A stretch of DNA of 64,000 nucleotides. Source: a virus. This document shows, piece after piece, positions 17,622-25,615 of the stretch; position 1 is the stretch's first letter, and every line of letters begins with the position of its first letter. Made by a program: the position numbers and the translations under genes. The stretch is taken from IMG/VR virus record IMGVR_UViG_3300031950_000001, positions 62,001-126,000 of that record. One strand, 5' to 3'. The notes under the pieces were generated by a model that saw nothing but the letters and a program-made list of their open reading frames with translations, was not told the origin of the DNA and did no database searches.

Positions 17622-18101
17622 ATGAACCAAGTGTCAACCGGTTTTCAAAATGTTCTAAGTCAAGAAATTTCAAAAGAGCAGTTTGTCGAACTGCTCAACC
17701 AGGCCCGAGAGAGGGCCAAGCGGCTAGGAAGGCCGCTAACCGGGCTAATTTGGCTGCCCAAGGGGCTTTCCGAGCCCCTCAGGGCAGCCGCCGTTACCGT
17801 CTACCCAGACGGTAACGGAATTGCCGGAATGGGGATTTTCAATCCCCACCCGGCCACGACGGGCAGGTATGAGGGCCGGTGGTATCGGTGGTCGGTCGAC
17901 GAGACCGACGTAACCAAGCCAACCGGCCAATGGGCCGGGCGAGCCCTGGCTTTAATTGCTCATGGCCTCGCCACCGGGCGAGCCTACCCGTTCCCAAACG
18001 GGCAGGCCGCGCCGGAGGGGGACTATGAAGCCCCACCCCGCTACGCCGTAGCGGCCGGTGGGCTGCATTCAGTAATCCCCCAGGCCTTCCTGGCCCGATA
18101 A
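17622..18101 (+). CDS. 159-residue unknown protein encoded by a hairpin-saturated ORF
   Basis: ATG 17622 is preceded by GGAGG at 8-base spacing. The predicted protein is soluble, mixed alpha/beta, with WLPKGL, DGNGIAGMGIFNPHP and FPNGQAAPEGDY; the family is not recognised. The DNA is visibly more GC-rich than its neighbours, and from 17676 to 18093 it is an almost unbroken chain of at least eleven stem-loops. Examples are an 11-bp perfect stem at 17791-17818, a 15-bp compound stem at 17752-17789, nested stems at 17823-17854 and 8-bp stems at 17676-17696. The codons thus seem constrained by RNA or DNA structure as well as by protein. The pattern continues in the flanking non-coding sequence, so the transcript itself may be the functional part. 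Whether it is also translated is not certain. Confidence 0.6.
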   Translation: MNQVSTGFQNVLSQEISKEQFVELLNQARERAKRLGRPLTGLIWLPKGLSEPLRAAAVTVYPDGNGIAGMGIFNPHPATTGRYEGRWYRWSVDETDVTKPTGQWAGRALALIAHGLATGRAYPFPNGQAAPEGDYEAPPRYAVAAGGLHSVIPQAFLAR

Positions 18102-18138
18102 AGAATTTCAATTAAAGTGAATTAATTCATGGAACGTT

Positions 18139-18207
18139 GCGGGTAGCCCGGCGTCGGTTCAAACAGCTTTTTTTGAAACGCCGGGCTACCCGCTTGAATT
18201 TTTTTAG
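18139..18207 (+). terminator. strong hairpin terminator
   Basis: A perfect 15-bp GC-rich stem (18139-18153 with 18179-18193) enclosing a further TTCAAA/TTTGAA pairing, followed by TTGAATTTTTTT. It separates the hairpin-rich ORF from the resolvase gene. Confidence 0.8.
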
Positions 18208-18273
18208 TGATCAGACAAGAATCGACAGTAGAATTTGCCTCGTTCTTCTATTTTTTCACTTGGAGTAAGGCCT

Positions 18274-18720
18274 ATGTTTGTTTTAGGTATTGATCCTGGT
18301 CAACGGGGCGCAATTGCGGTTCTTTCCGACTCACGAACAGGCGCAATCTTTGGAATGCCCCAAACCGAAAAGGATATATGCGAACTTCTTTTAGATATTA
18401 AAGACAAATATTCTCCTATCATGTGCTACATTGAAGACGTCCATGCAATGCCCAAACAGGGTGTATCTTCGACGTTCAAGTTTGGGCGGAACTATGGATT
18501 TCTTCGAGGTGTTCTAACCGCACTTAAGATTCCATTCGACGGAATTAGTCCTGTTACATGGCAACGTAAAATACGCTTTTCTTCTAGGGGAAACAAGAAG
18601 CTAGCCAAGCAAAAGGCGCAGAACCTATTTCCGGGCATCGAAGGTATTACAGATCTTACGGCTGATGCCGTTCTAATCGCCTATAGTTGCCTATTGGACG
18701 TCACCAAGGTAAGAGAGTAA
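18274..18720 (+). CDS. RuvC-like Holliday junction resolvase
   Basis: A 148-residue protein starting at ATG 18274 after GGAG. The RNase H-like RuvC fold is indicated by GIDPGQRGAIAVL at the N-terminus (first catalytic Asp), IEDVHAMP near residue 60 (catalytic Glu) and a C-terminal LTADAVLIAY (last acidic residue). QGVSSTFKFGRNYG resembles the junction-binding segment of RuvC. Phages use such enzymes to resolve branched DNA before packaging, which fits the neighbouring SbcCD-type genes. The size is typical for phage RuvC homologues. Confidence 0.85.
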   Translation: MFVLGIDPGQRGAIAVLSDSRTGAIFGMPQTEKDICELLLDIKDKYSPIMCYIEDVHAMPKQGVSSTFKFGRNYGFLRGVLTALKIPFDGISPVTWQRKIRFSSRGNKKLAKQKAQNLFPGIEGITDLTADAVLIAYSCLLDVTKVRE

Positions 18721-18748
18721 CTTTTTGGCTCTGTCTGGAGCAGGAGTA

Positions 18749-19390
18749 ATGCTTCCCTGTTCTAAGCTAGAAGGAGTTATTAAATATCCGAATCTTTTAT
18801 CTTTCGACTATGCGCGGGCTCGGCTGCTTGTGCATGGTTGTCTTGACGCATCGGGTCGATACATTCTCGCTTATGGCAAACCTACGGGTGTAATACTTGA
18901 TAAAACGGTTGTACTGCCGTATGACATTTACCCGCGGCTCTTGCACAGACTTCTTGTCCGCGAGCTCTTGCCGAATACGACGGGATGGCTCTTTGCGTGC
19001 GGAGATGACTACGGCGAATTCTTCGTCGATGGCAAGCGGAAGGGAACTCGGATTCACTTCGATCGTTACGAACCCTTTAAAGATCCGCTAAAACGCAGGA
19101 GTCTGCCCGAACTTGTTCGGCCGTCGTACGATCTGTTCGTCGAGCTTTATGAACTGATTCTCAAGATTCTCGAAATATCGCGTCCTGAGGAATTGGGTAA
19201 ATGGCCGATTTACATGTACAACATAAAACACAAAGGGCGTATTGATTGTCTTTTCAACGCTGCCATGACGGAGCATCTTCGATGCGAAATCCATTTAAAA
19301 TTTCGCGATATCATCCAGCCGACCGAGAAACTACTCCGACGCGGTAGTCAGACTGTAGCCCGGAAGCGAGAGCGAATATGTGCTACGTAG
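18749..19390 (+). CDS. unknown paralogous family X, member 1
   Basis: A 213-residue protein; ATG 18749 has GGAG about 8 bases upstream (an in-frame TTG at 18725 is less likely). It shares its frame of conserved motifs with the genes at 19409, 20080 and 25616: KLEGV(I/L)KY near the start, an ILAYG(K/E)PxG segment, a hydrophobic VVLPYDIY strand, PELVRPSYDL in the middle, and a C-terminal block with RC...H...K(F/Y)RDII.PTEK.LRRG. No membrane segment, signal peptide or catalytic motif. Function unknown; conservation of the C-terminal basic helix suggests nucleic acid or protein binding. Confidence 0.65.
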   Translation: MLPCSKLEGVIKYPNLLSFDYARARLLVHGCLDASGRYILAYGKPTGVILDKTVVLPYDIYPRLLHRLLVRELLPNTTGWLFACGDDYGEFFVDGKRKGTRIHFDRYEPFKDPLKRRSLPELVRPSYDLFVELYELILKILEISRPEELGKWPIYMYNIKHKGRIDCLFNAAMTEHLRCEIHLKFRDIIQPTEKLLRRGSQTVARKRERICAT

Positions 19391-19408
19391 TACGTAAAGG
19401 AGTCACGT

Positions 19409-20083
19409 ATGTGGAATCACATTAAACTGGAGGGCGTGCTAAGGTATCGGAGTCAGCTGACATTTGATGTTGTGATCGCTAAGCTGTTGAAAGACGGCTA
19501 CTTTGACCACGTAAGCCAATCGATTTTAGCTTACGGCGAACCGGTTGGTTCCGTATTTGACAAGGTCATCGTGTTCCCTTATGCAACATATCCGCCGTCT
19601 ATATATTCGACGTTACTTTATGAGCAGCATTTGTTCGATTCAACAGGTTGGCTGTTAGCAGCTGGCGACCGTGTCGGCGAGTTCATAACCGACAAACAGA
19701 CCACTCAAATCCGGTTTAGTATAGACACAGATTGGTACAAACCCATATTATGTCGTGCCGAGATTCCGGAGCTCGTTCGACCGTCGTACGATTTGCTCAT
19801 ACGACTTTCGTTCGTATCTCGTGTGAGATGGAGTAGCGAGGAGCATATTCAGCAACAAGATGAATTAGCCTATCTGGATGACGGGGTCATGTACGCGACC
19901 AGGTATAATGATACTCCTATTTATGATACAATTCGTACGGAGTATTTTCGGTGCGTGATGCATGTTAAATATCGTGATATTATTGCGCCCACAGAAAAAT
20001 GGCTTCGTCGAGGCGGCCAGGCGTATGCACGAAAGCTGCGCGAACGGTTCCTCAGTCGACGGAGCGCAGGAGTCTCGCCGTGA
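19409..20083 (+). CDS. unknown paralogous family X, member 2
   Basis: A 224-residue protein with AAAGGAG before ATG 19409. It is closest to the following gene: both have VFD(K/R)VIV(F/L)PYATY, PE(L/F)V(R/Q)PSYD and the identical block HVKYRDIIAPTEKWLRRG near the C-terminus. The stop overlaps the next GTG (GTGA). Function not recognised. Confidence 0.65.
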   Translation: MWNHIKLEGVLRYRSQLTFDVVIAKLLKDGYFDHVSQSILAYGEPVGSVFDKVIVFPYATYPPSIYSTLLYEQHLFDSTGWLLAAGDRVGEFITDKQTTQIRFSIDTDWYKPILCRAEIPELVRPSYDLLIRLSFVSRVRWSSEEHIQQQDELAYLDDGVMYATRYNDTPIYDTIRTEYFRCVMHVKYRDIIAPTEKWLRRGGQAYARKLRERFLSRRSAGVSP

Positions 20084-20757
20084 TCGTTAAGCTAGAAGGC
20101 GTGCTCAAATATCGCGATCAGATCACATTTGATCGCGTAATCGCTAATCTGTTTGAATATGGGTTTTTTGATCCCGTCGAGCAATCGATTTCATCCTATG
20201 GCGAACCCATCGGCGCTGTATTTGATCGAGTTATCGTCCTCCCCTATGCGACGTATGCGACATTGTTGAGCGATGCACTATGTGAGGAATGGTTTGCGCC
20301 AACATATCGAAGCTGGTTGTTGCGGATCGATCATCGTGGCGGCGATTTTCTAGCAGACGGACGTGTGGACGAGATACGGTTTCTCGGCAGTAAGGATTGG
20401 TTCAAACCCGTACTGCGTCGTGCCGATGTTCCTGAATTCGTGCAACCGTCCTATGATCGCGTTGTACGATGTCTGGCCGCATTGCGGCATATTTGGGAAA
20501 AGTCCGATGGCCGCGGATGCGCGAGGCCTCCGTACGAACTGACCTGCGAAGATGAGCCGGTTTTGAGTCGCGTCAACCATGCTCCCGGCATCCATCGTAA
20601 CGATGTAATTCTTATGGAGTACTTCCGATGCTTAATGCATGTTAAATATCGTGATATTATTGCACCTACAGAAAAGTGGCTTCGTCGAGGTTGCCGATTA
20701 CGGGCAAAGCGGTTGAAAACGATAGCGGACCCGCGGTCGAAAGGAGACTCTCCGTGA
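20080..20757 (+). CDS. unknown paralogous family X, member 3
   Basis: A 225-residue protein. GTG 20080 overlaps the previous stop and has GCAGGAG 8 bases upstream; the frame is open further back but only by overlapping the previous gene. It keeps all the family motifs, including VKLEGVLKYRDQITF at the N-terminus. The DNA encoding the HVKYRDII block is nearly identical to member 2, pointing to recent duplication or gene conversion. Its stop overlaps the next GTG. Confidence 0.65.
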   Translation: MIVKLEGVLKYRDQITFDRVIANLFEYGFFDPVEQSISSYGEPIGAVFDRVIVLPYATYATLLSDALCEEWFAPTYRSWLLRIDHRGGDFLADGRVDEIRFLGSKDWFKPVLRRADVPEFVQPSYDRVVRCLAALRHIWEKSDGRGCARPPYELTCEDEPVLSRVNHAPGIHRNDVILMEYFRCLMHVKYRDIIAPTEKWLRRGCRLRAKRLKTIADPRSKGDSP

Positions 20758-21629
20758 GTGAGCTGCTTTTTTATCTCGAAGAATACATAAAACAAAATGG
20801 TCGGACAAAAATAGCGGAGCTAGCACGACTATTTGGGATTGGCAGGTCAATTGTCAGAAAATACATCAGAACATCGACCATTCTCGATATTTCGGGCCCA
20901 TATGCCGTATTGAGGCGGACCGTTGGGAGCGAATACGGCGAAGTCACTCCGGATGATCTTATTACTATTCGGAAGTACGATGTACCGACGCCCGAAGAGA
21001 TCGAATGCCGCAAACAGACTATTCTTGACTGTATTGATGATTCGCTTCAAACACCGTTTATTCTCGAACGTCCGGATGAGTTTACAAATCTTATTCAGGC
21101 GGTCATCGAATTCTTTACTTCATTAACAGACGAGCGGGCTAGCAGCCTTGCGATGCAGATACGTTCCGATCTTTGCGAGGAAAGGGACGAGCACAAGCTT
21201 TATAAGATCTACATCTATATCTATAGTCGCCAGTCCAGATCAATAAAGGGCTGGGCGGCATTTATCGTAAACCGAAATAATCTCATGCACGCCATGAGTG
21301 GTTGCATGCTTCGCGTATCGGTTCTTCACATGTATCTCAATATTCTTGCACGAATTCTCCGATTTGTTAAACCTTTCTCAGCCATTCAGATTGTATCGGA
21401 CAAGCGAAGTATCGATACGTTGCGGCGGAGCCTCAATACCGATCATCGCATGTCCCTAAGCGAGCGATACGCTCGAAAGAAGTTGCTGTCGCTACTATCT
21501 TCATATACTATTAGCTTTGGCATTGCCGATGATGAGATACTCCAAAATTGCCGAAATATGGCGATTAAGGCAAGGGAGGACCTTTGTTTGTTAGGAGTTG
21601 GTAATGGCCGTGTATCGCGTTTATTGTAG
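20754..21629 (+). CDS. helix-turn-helix protein of unknown function
   Basis: A 291-residue protein; GTG 20754 is chosen for AAAGGAG upstream and its GTGA overlap with the previous gene. Residues about 17-42 (TKIAELARLFGIGRSIVRKYI) match a helix-turn-helix as in small DNA-binding regulators. The remaining 240 residues are helical, with hydrophobic helices near 190-215 that are probably buried rather than membranous. It could regulate the surrounding operon, but no operator is visible. It overlaps the next gene by 26 bases. Confidence 0.6.
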   Translation: MSELLFYLEEYIKQNGRTKIAELARLFGIGRSIVRKYIRTSTILDISGPYAVLRRTVGSEYGEVTPDDLITIRKYDVPTPEEIECRKQTILDCIDDSLQTPFILERPDEFTNLIQAVIEFFTSLTDERASSLAMQIRSDLCEERDEHKLYKIYIYIYSRQSRSIKGWAAFIVNRNNLMHAMSGCMLRVSVLHMYLNILARILRFVKPFSAIQIVSDKRSIDTLRRSLNTDHRMSLSERYARKKLLSLLSSYTISFGIADDEILQNCRNMAIKAREDLCLLGVGNGRVSRLL

Positions 21630-21957
21630 GGAGGGGCGCTACAAAGCCGTTCCGATACGTCGGATCGACTTTCGGGCGCTTTTGTTAGGCCCGATATGGC
21701 TCGTACTCCAACGAGCTTATCTTGAAGCCTTAGCGACATTCCTCTTGCTAATTGGACTGTGGGGCTGTGGACTCCCTCTATTTGTGGCGATTATCGTGGT
21801 GAATATGCTAGTAAGTTACATTAATTTGGTCGTCCTTGATTCCCGGTTGCAGCGATCGGGATGGGACTACATAAGCTCAGTAGAGGCTAAAGATCCGCAT
21901 ACGGCGATAAAGTTGGTTTTGGACCCGTTTTTGTCTTTGAAGAAAGGAGTGAAATGA
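21604..21957 (+). CDS. small membrane protein, DUF2628-like
   Basis: A 117-residue protein starting at ATG 21604, with TAGGAG 6 bases upstream, inside the end of the previous gene. The segment LLLGPIWLVLQRAYLEALA followed by two hydrophobic stretches (about residues 40-80) resembles small inner-membrane proteins of the DUF2628 type, in which a Gly-Pro-x-Trp motif precedes the membrane helices. Its role in phage growth is unknown. Confidence 0.55.
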   Translation: MAVYRVYCREGRYKAVPIRRIDFRALLLGPIWLVLQRAYLEALATFLLLIGLWGCGLPLFVAIIVVNMLVSYINLVVLDSRLQRSGWDYISSVEAKDPHTAIKLVLDPFLSLKKGVK

Positions 21958-22292
21958 TGTTTGATGACGATCAAGTCCACGATGATTTCGATCAACAGCC
22001 AGAGCAGCCAAGTTATGATGAGTTGTCAAAACACATTGTCTTGCCTTCGAAGGTAGTAGGCGTTTTTGTGGTACCGACTCCAGGAACGTTTAAACTATCG
22101 ATTTTGTGCATCCCCGAAAATGCCAAGCTCGAAGACGTAGGCAAGACGGAGCCCGCGGTACATGTCGTACTTTCGCTGCAGGACGTGGAAGCGCTGCTCC
22201 AGATGCTAAAAGACGGACTCGAAAGAGTCAAACTAGAACAAAAGGCACGATCGGCAGCGAATTATGGCCGTGAGCTGTTCGGACTGAGTTAG
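21954..22292 (+). CDS. small acidic phage protein, unknown
   Basis: A 112-residue protein starting in the ATGA overlap with the previous stop (GAAAGGAG upstream). The N-terminal 25 residues are very acidic and Gln-rich, then a beta-rich middle and a C-terminal amphipathic helix with Leu heptads (VEALLQMLKDGLERVKLEQ). No family recognised. It ends the operon that begins with the resolvase. Confidence 0.6.
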   Translation: MMFDDDQVHDDFDQQPEQPSYDELSKHIVLPSKVVGVFVVPTPGTFKLSILCIPENAKLEDVGKTEPAVHVVLSLQDVEALLQMLKDGLERVKLEQKARSAANYGRELFGLS

Positions 22293-22330
22293 CCAGGCCA
22301 AAAAACCCTACTTGTAGGGGGTAGGCTTAT

Positions 22331-22356
22331 AAAATTTGATTCCGGAATCAAATTTT
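22331..22356. repeat. palindromic element copy 4
   Basis: Perfect 26-bp dyad (AAAATTTGATTCC plus reverse complement) about 40 bases after the previous stop. Confidence 0.9.
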
Positions 22357-22406
22357 GGCTTGTCCGTTTTGAAAAAATCTGTTAAATTGATTTAACAAAC
22401 CTCCTA

Positions 22407-22457
22407 CCTGCCCGCCCCGCGGAGCACCGCAGAACACAATCCTGCGGGGCGGGCAGG
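22407..22457 (+). promoter_or_regulatory. GC-rich leader hairpin before the protease gene
   Basis: A perfect 14-bp stem of CCTGCCCGCCCCGC with its complement, 23-base loop, not followed by a T run, so it is not a standard terminator. It is preceded by the small dyad GTTAAATTGATTTAAC (22381-22396), a possible operator. The protease ATG follows 38 bases later after a double GGAG. Confidence 0.55.
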
Positions 22458-22766
22458 GTTTAATCGTCCGTCCTATAACGAAAGGAGAAGGAGAAATGAA
22501 GTATCGTGCAATTGTGTCGGGTCTAATGGTTCTGTCGGTTTTGGCTGTTTCGTCGCTGCGAGCGGCTGATGTTCCGCCCGATATCGAGAAGAAGCATGTC
22601 CAAATGCTCTATCCAGTCGTCCGCGTGACGGTCAAGAACGCTGGCGGCTCTGGGACAATTCTCTATAGCGAAGATCGTGGAGATGGCTGTCAGACCTACG
22701 TTTTGACGAACTATCACGTTATCGAGGGAGCCATTAATATCGTTACCGAGTGGTCTTCGCTGGTTT

Positions 22767-22798
22767 ACCAAACCTGCCTAAACCACGGCAGGTTTGGT
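22767..22798 (-). ncRNA. element right-end hairpin, probable 3' part of the TnpB guide RNA
   Basis: A perfect 12-bp inverted repeat (ACCAAACCTGCC with GGCAGGTTTGGT) around an 8-base loop, at the tnpB 3' end next to the element boundary. In IS607/IS605 elements this zone is transcribed as the omega RNA, whose guide reads into the flanking host sequence. Here the flank would be the protease gene. The 5' extent of the RNA is not visible. Confidence 0.5.
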
Positions 22799-24004
22799 AG
22801 GCTGCCTTTCTTCAGCCAATTTTGACGCTTCATCCAGAACTGCCCCGAAGGGTCTTACGTCCTGTCCACGTCCGTTTAGAGAGTCCGTGAACCCACTCCG
22901 GCCTCTGTTGATCAAACGTAACGCTTCCCGCTCAATGTTCCGAGCGGCGTTCAAATCCCTATCAGCGGTATACCCGCACTCACAAACAAACGTTCGGTCA
23001 CTCAGTGCCAAGTCTGATTTGACTACACCACACATTGGGCATAGCCGACTAGAGGGGAAGAAGCGGTCAACTTTTACCAATACGCCGCCGTACCACTCGG
23101 ATTTGTATCGTAACTGTCGTACAATCTCGCCAAGCCCAGCATCGGAGATTAGCAGGGCCATGCGGTGGTTACGCAGCATTCCGGCGACATTCAAATCTTC
23201 CACGCCGATAATCCGATAGGTGCGGGCGATCTCGGTCGTCATCTTGTGCAGATAATCCAACCGCTTGTTGGCTATCCGACGATGTAGCGTCGCCAACTTC
23301 TTCTTGGTGCGGTTCCAGCGACCGCTTCCCTCTTGTCGGCGGGATAGTTCGCGGCTCAGACGCTTTAACTTTCTCAGTCTTGAGCGTAGCAGCACTTGGT
23401 TCTCGTACCGCTTGCCATCTGAGAGAACAGCCAAAGTCCTGACGCCCACGTCTATCCCGACTGCCCCTTGTGGGTGCTTGTGTTCTGGTGGTTCGATTTC
23501 TACATTGACAGCAGCATACCAATGCCCTGCGTTCTCCGAAATAGTAACTGACTTGATTTCACCGTTAAACCTCAACACCTCGGCCATATTGATTGGTTTA
23601 TCTAACTTTTCCAACTTGAGCCAATGGCCGTCAATACGAACCCGTGTCCCGTCCATTCTGAAGGATAATTTGGATCGTTTCTTGGACTTGAACCTGGGAT
23701 AGCCCTTCTTAGTATCGCCATTCTTGCACCGGCGAAAGAACCTCGTGAATGCGTCATCAAGATTCCGAAAGCCAGTTTCTACAGCGCATTTAGAAACGTC
23801 CAGGGCCCAGGGGAACTGCTTGCGCTTGATGGCGTTGAATTGCCTTTTCAAGGTATAAGCTGATGGTTTCCTGCCAGCGGCATATTCTTTCTGCCACTCG
23901 GCCAAACCCCAATTGAAGGCAAATCTTGCCGTTCCGCAAGCCTTGCGCAGGTACTCGGTCTGTTGAGGCGTGGGATTAAGTCTGATTTTATGTGCTCGCT
24001 GCAT
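22778..24004 (-). CDS. tnpB: TnpB RNA-guided nuclease (IS607-associated)
   Basis: A 408-residue protein starting at the ATG whose first base is 24004 (MQRAHKIRL), overlapping the end of tnpA; 13 upstream in-frame codons are less likely. It has the N-terminal helix-turn-helix-like segment, RuvC motif I GIDVGVRTLA, motif II GVEDLNV, a zinc ribbon CPMC...CECG and motif III ADRDLNAARNI. All three catalytic acidic residues and four Cys are present, so it looks active. TnpB cuts DNA that matches the element's guide and so promotes element retention after excision. The C-terminus after motif III is Arg/Gly-rich and encoded across the right-end hairpin. Confidence 0.9.
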   Translation of the reverse strand: MQRAHKIRLNPTPQQTEYLRKACGTARFAFNWGLAEWQKEYAAGRKPSAYTLKRQFNAIKRKQFPWALDVSKCAVETGFRNLDDAFTRFFRRCKNGDTKKGYPRFKSKKRSKLSFRMDGTRVRIDGHWLKLEKLDKPINMAEVLRFNGEIKSVTISENAGHWYAAVNVEIEPPEHKHPQGAVGIDVGVRTLAVLSDGKRYENQVLLRSRLRKLKRLSRELSRRQEGSGRWNRTKKKLATLHRRIANKRLDYLHKMTTEIARTYRIIGVEDLNVAGMLRNHRMALLISDAGLGEIVRQLRYKSEWYGGVLVKVDRFFPSSRLCPMCGVVKSDLALSDRTFVCECGYTADRDLNAARNIEREALRLINRGRSGFTDSLNGRGQDVRPFGAVLDEASKLAEERQPTKPAVV

Positions 24005-24599
24005 CGGAGCTTTCCTTCTGCCTGCGCCCGCCTCGTGCTCCATATAACCGAGACGAAAAACTTACAATGATCGTCAGAATATCCTCAATCAACTCTTCGT
24101 GCTCGTTCTTCTCTTCCGCTTCTTCCAGAACTTCTACTCTGCAACCTACGCCATTGAAGAATCGCTCAATGGTTCGGAAACCAAAGCGGGTCAATCTATC
24201 TCGATGTTCAACTACAACCTTTTTGATTTTACCTTTGCAAGCCGCGTCTATGATCTTGAAGAACTGGCGGCGATTGTCGTTTAGACCAGAAGCAATCTCG
24301 GAACAGTCTAACACAATGCGATAACCGCGCTCCCTACAGGCTTCTATCAGCCTTTCATGCTGGCGGGTAAGATTCTCTACTTGCTTTTGTGTAGATACAC
24401 GAGCATACAAGGCTACGTCCTTCTCGGTTACAGTAACACCATCCGATATAGACAGGAGCTTTTCAATCTCGGCACTATCATAGCGACGATGCCCGCCAGC
24501 AGTACGGTGTTCAGTCAGCTTTCCATCCCTGAGCCACCGATGCAAGGTGGTCTTGGAGAGCCGATACTTCTGCTCGACTTCCGATTGCCTCAACAACAT
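23988..24599 (-). CDS. tnpA: IS607 TnpA serine recombinase
   Basis: A 203-residue protein with a MerR-like helix-turn-helix at the N-terminus (LSKTTLHRWLRDGKL, then AGGHRRY) and a small serine-recombinase domain beginning ALYARVST, where the Ser is the nucleophile. Conserved Arg residues follow in EHRDRLTRFG. This fused order (HTH first, catalytic domain second) is specific to IS607-type transposases. It overlaps tnpB by 17 bases. The reading frame is intact. Confidence 0.9.
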   Translation of the reverse strand: MLLRQSEVEQKYRLSKTTLHRWLRDGKLTEHRTAGGHRRYDSAEIEKLLSISDGVTVTEKDVALYARVSTQKQVENLTRQHERLIEACRERGYRIVLDCSEIASGLNDNRRQFFKIIDAACKGKIKKVVVEHRDRLTRFGFRTIERFFNGVGCRVEVLEEAEEKNEHEELIEDILTIIVSFSSRLYGARGGRRQKESSDAAST

Positions 24600-24732
24600 C
24601 AGCCATTACCTCATTCAGCCAAGTCTCATAGTCCTGTTTGTCCGGTACGGATTCAAATGGCGGGTCAACCTCGATTCTTTCACCGTTGACCAGTACGTAA
24701 TCCTCACCAATTTCATTTATAGTATAGCGCAT
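24511..24732 (-). CDS. small ORF upstream of tnpA inside the IS607 element
   Basis: A 73-codon ORF with AAGGAG 8 bases before its ATG at 24732, a better ribosome site than tnpA itself has. It overlaps the tnpA start by 89 bases, so its translation could be coupled to, or limit, tnpA expression. The first 45 residues look like a genuine beta-alpha protein (VNGERIEVDPPFESV); the part overlapping tnpA is less convincing. It may be an element-borne regulator or a captured gene end. No family recognised. Confidence 0.5.
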   Translation of the reverse strand: MRYTINEIGEDYVLVNGERIEVDPPFESVPDKQDYETWLNEVMADVVEAIGSRAEVSALQDHLASVAQGWKAD

Positions 24733-25457
24733 CTTTGTCTCCTTGTCAAGTGTTATTGGTATGTTTGTAGCGGTATAGTCAGTTATTTGAAAACAGCTTT
24801 AACCTCCAGCAAGACGTGAAGCGGGAAGTCAACGACGAAGTCAAGGTTGAAATTTTCCGCTACACGCAAGGAAGTCGTCAAGACTTTAGTGACGCTTGTC
24901 AGGCGGAAATTGTAGCCAATTCGAAAGAAGAGGATTTGGCACTTTTACGCCTTAAGACCTCCCGCAAGATCGATCACGTCGCGAAAATGCTTCCCGAAAA
25001 CGTCAGGGTTTACATTTTCCAGCCGATCTATGCGGTAGGATGCTCGCTGCCGCATCCGCCGATTGCAACAAAGGGCGAGATTAACTATCTCGATGACGTT
25101 ATTGATAAGCGTACTTATTGGATGGGAACGGCCAACATCGTCTTCGGTAATAGCGGTGGCGCCGTCTTTACCGAACATAACGGGGACTATTATTTCATTG
25201 GCGTCCCTAGCCGGGTTGCCGGCAGCTGGACGCAGATCTTCCCTCATATGGGATGGTTCATCCCGATCACGCGAGTTAGAAACTGGGCTAAGGCCGAGCA
25301 TCTTGAGTTTCTGATTGATCCGAAGGTCAAGCCTTCGGATTGCTTTGCCAAGCGCGAGCAATTGCGCAAAGAAGCCGAACTGCGGATTTCGGCACAAAAG
25401 AAAGGCGAGCCAACTCCAGCGCCGAAGCCTTAAAACAATCTGATTAGCATTTCGACT

Positions 25458-25511
25458 AAAACAAAAAACGTCCAGCCACGCTGTTTTGTGACTGGTTGGA
25501 CGTTTTTGTTT
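25458..25511. terminator. bidirectional intrinsic terminator
   Basis: AAACAAAAAACGTCCA pairs with TGGACGTTTTTGTTT around a 23-base loop. The A run on one side and T run on the other give terminator features on both strands. It follows the protease stop. Confidence 0.8.
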
Positions 25512-25615
25512 CAACGGCATTTCGTTGAGTCGATCTGGACGTGACTCTTCGTTTGAGATCGTCTTCACGACGATCTCGTTCTTCGTTATTCCCGCTTTCA
25601 CGAGGAGGCTTTCTT

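Larger units (their letters stand above)
22762..24805 (-). mobile_element. IS607-family insertion sequence (about 2.04 kb)
   Basis: Carries tnpA (serine recombinase) and tnpB on the - strand plus a small upstream ORF. The boundaries are inferred: the dinucleotide CT at 22760-22761 recurs at 24804-24805, and removing one copy plus the element restores the protease frame exactly. The same RE-side junction (AAACC then AG) is seen in the remnant at 26734. There are no terminal inverted repeats or target duplications, as expected for IS607 elements. The ends are accurate to a few bases at best. Confidence 0.85.
22496..25433 (+). pseudogene. secreted trypsin-like serine protease, split by an IS607-type element
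   Basis: The 5' part (22496-22761) encodes a signal peptide (Leu-rich core ending SLRA before AD) and the catalytic His in TNYHVIEG (residue 74). The 3' part (24806-25433) supplies EEDLALLRL (catalytic Asp) and FGNSGGAVF (catalytic Ser). Joining CT at 22761 to base 24806 restores one frame (...W-S-S-L-Q-Q-D...) of 297 codons with the complete triad, so the insertion is the only lesion visible. The protease would be exported to the periplasm or medium. The C-terminal tail is Lys/Pro-rich. A fragment of a second copy lies at 26373. Confidence 0.85.
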
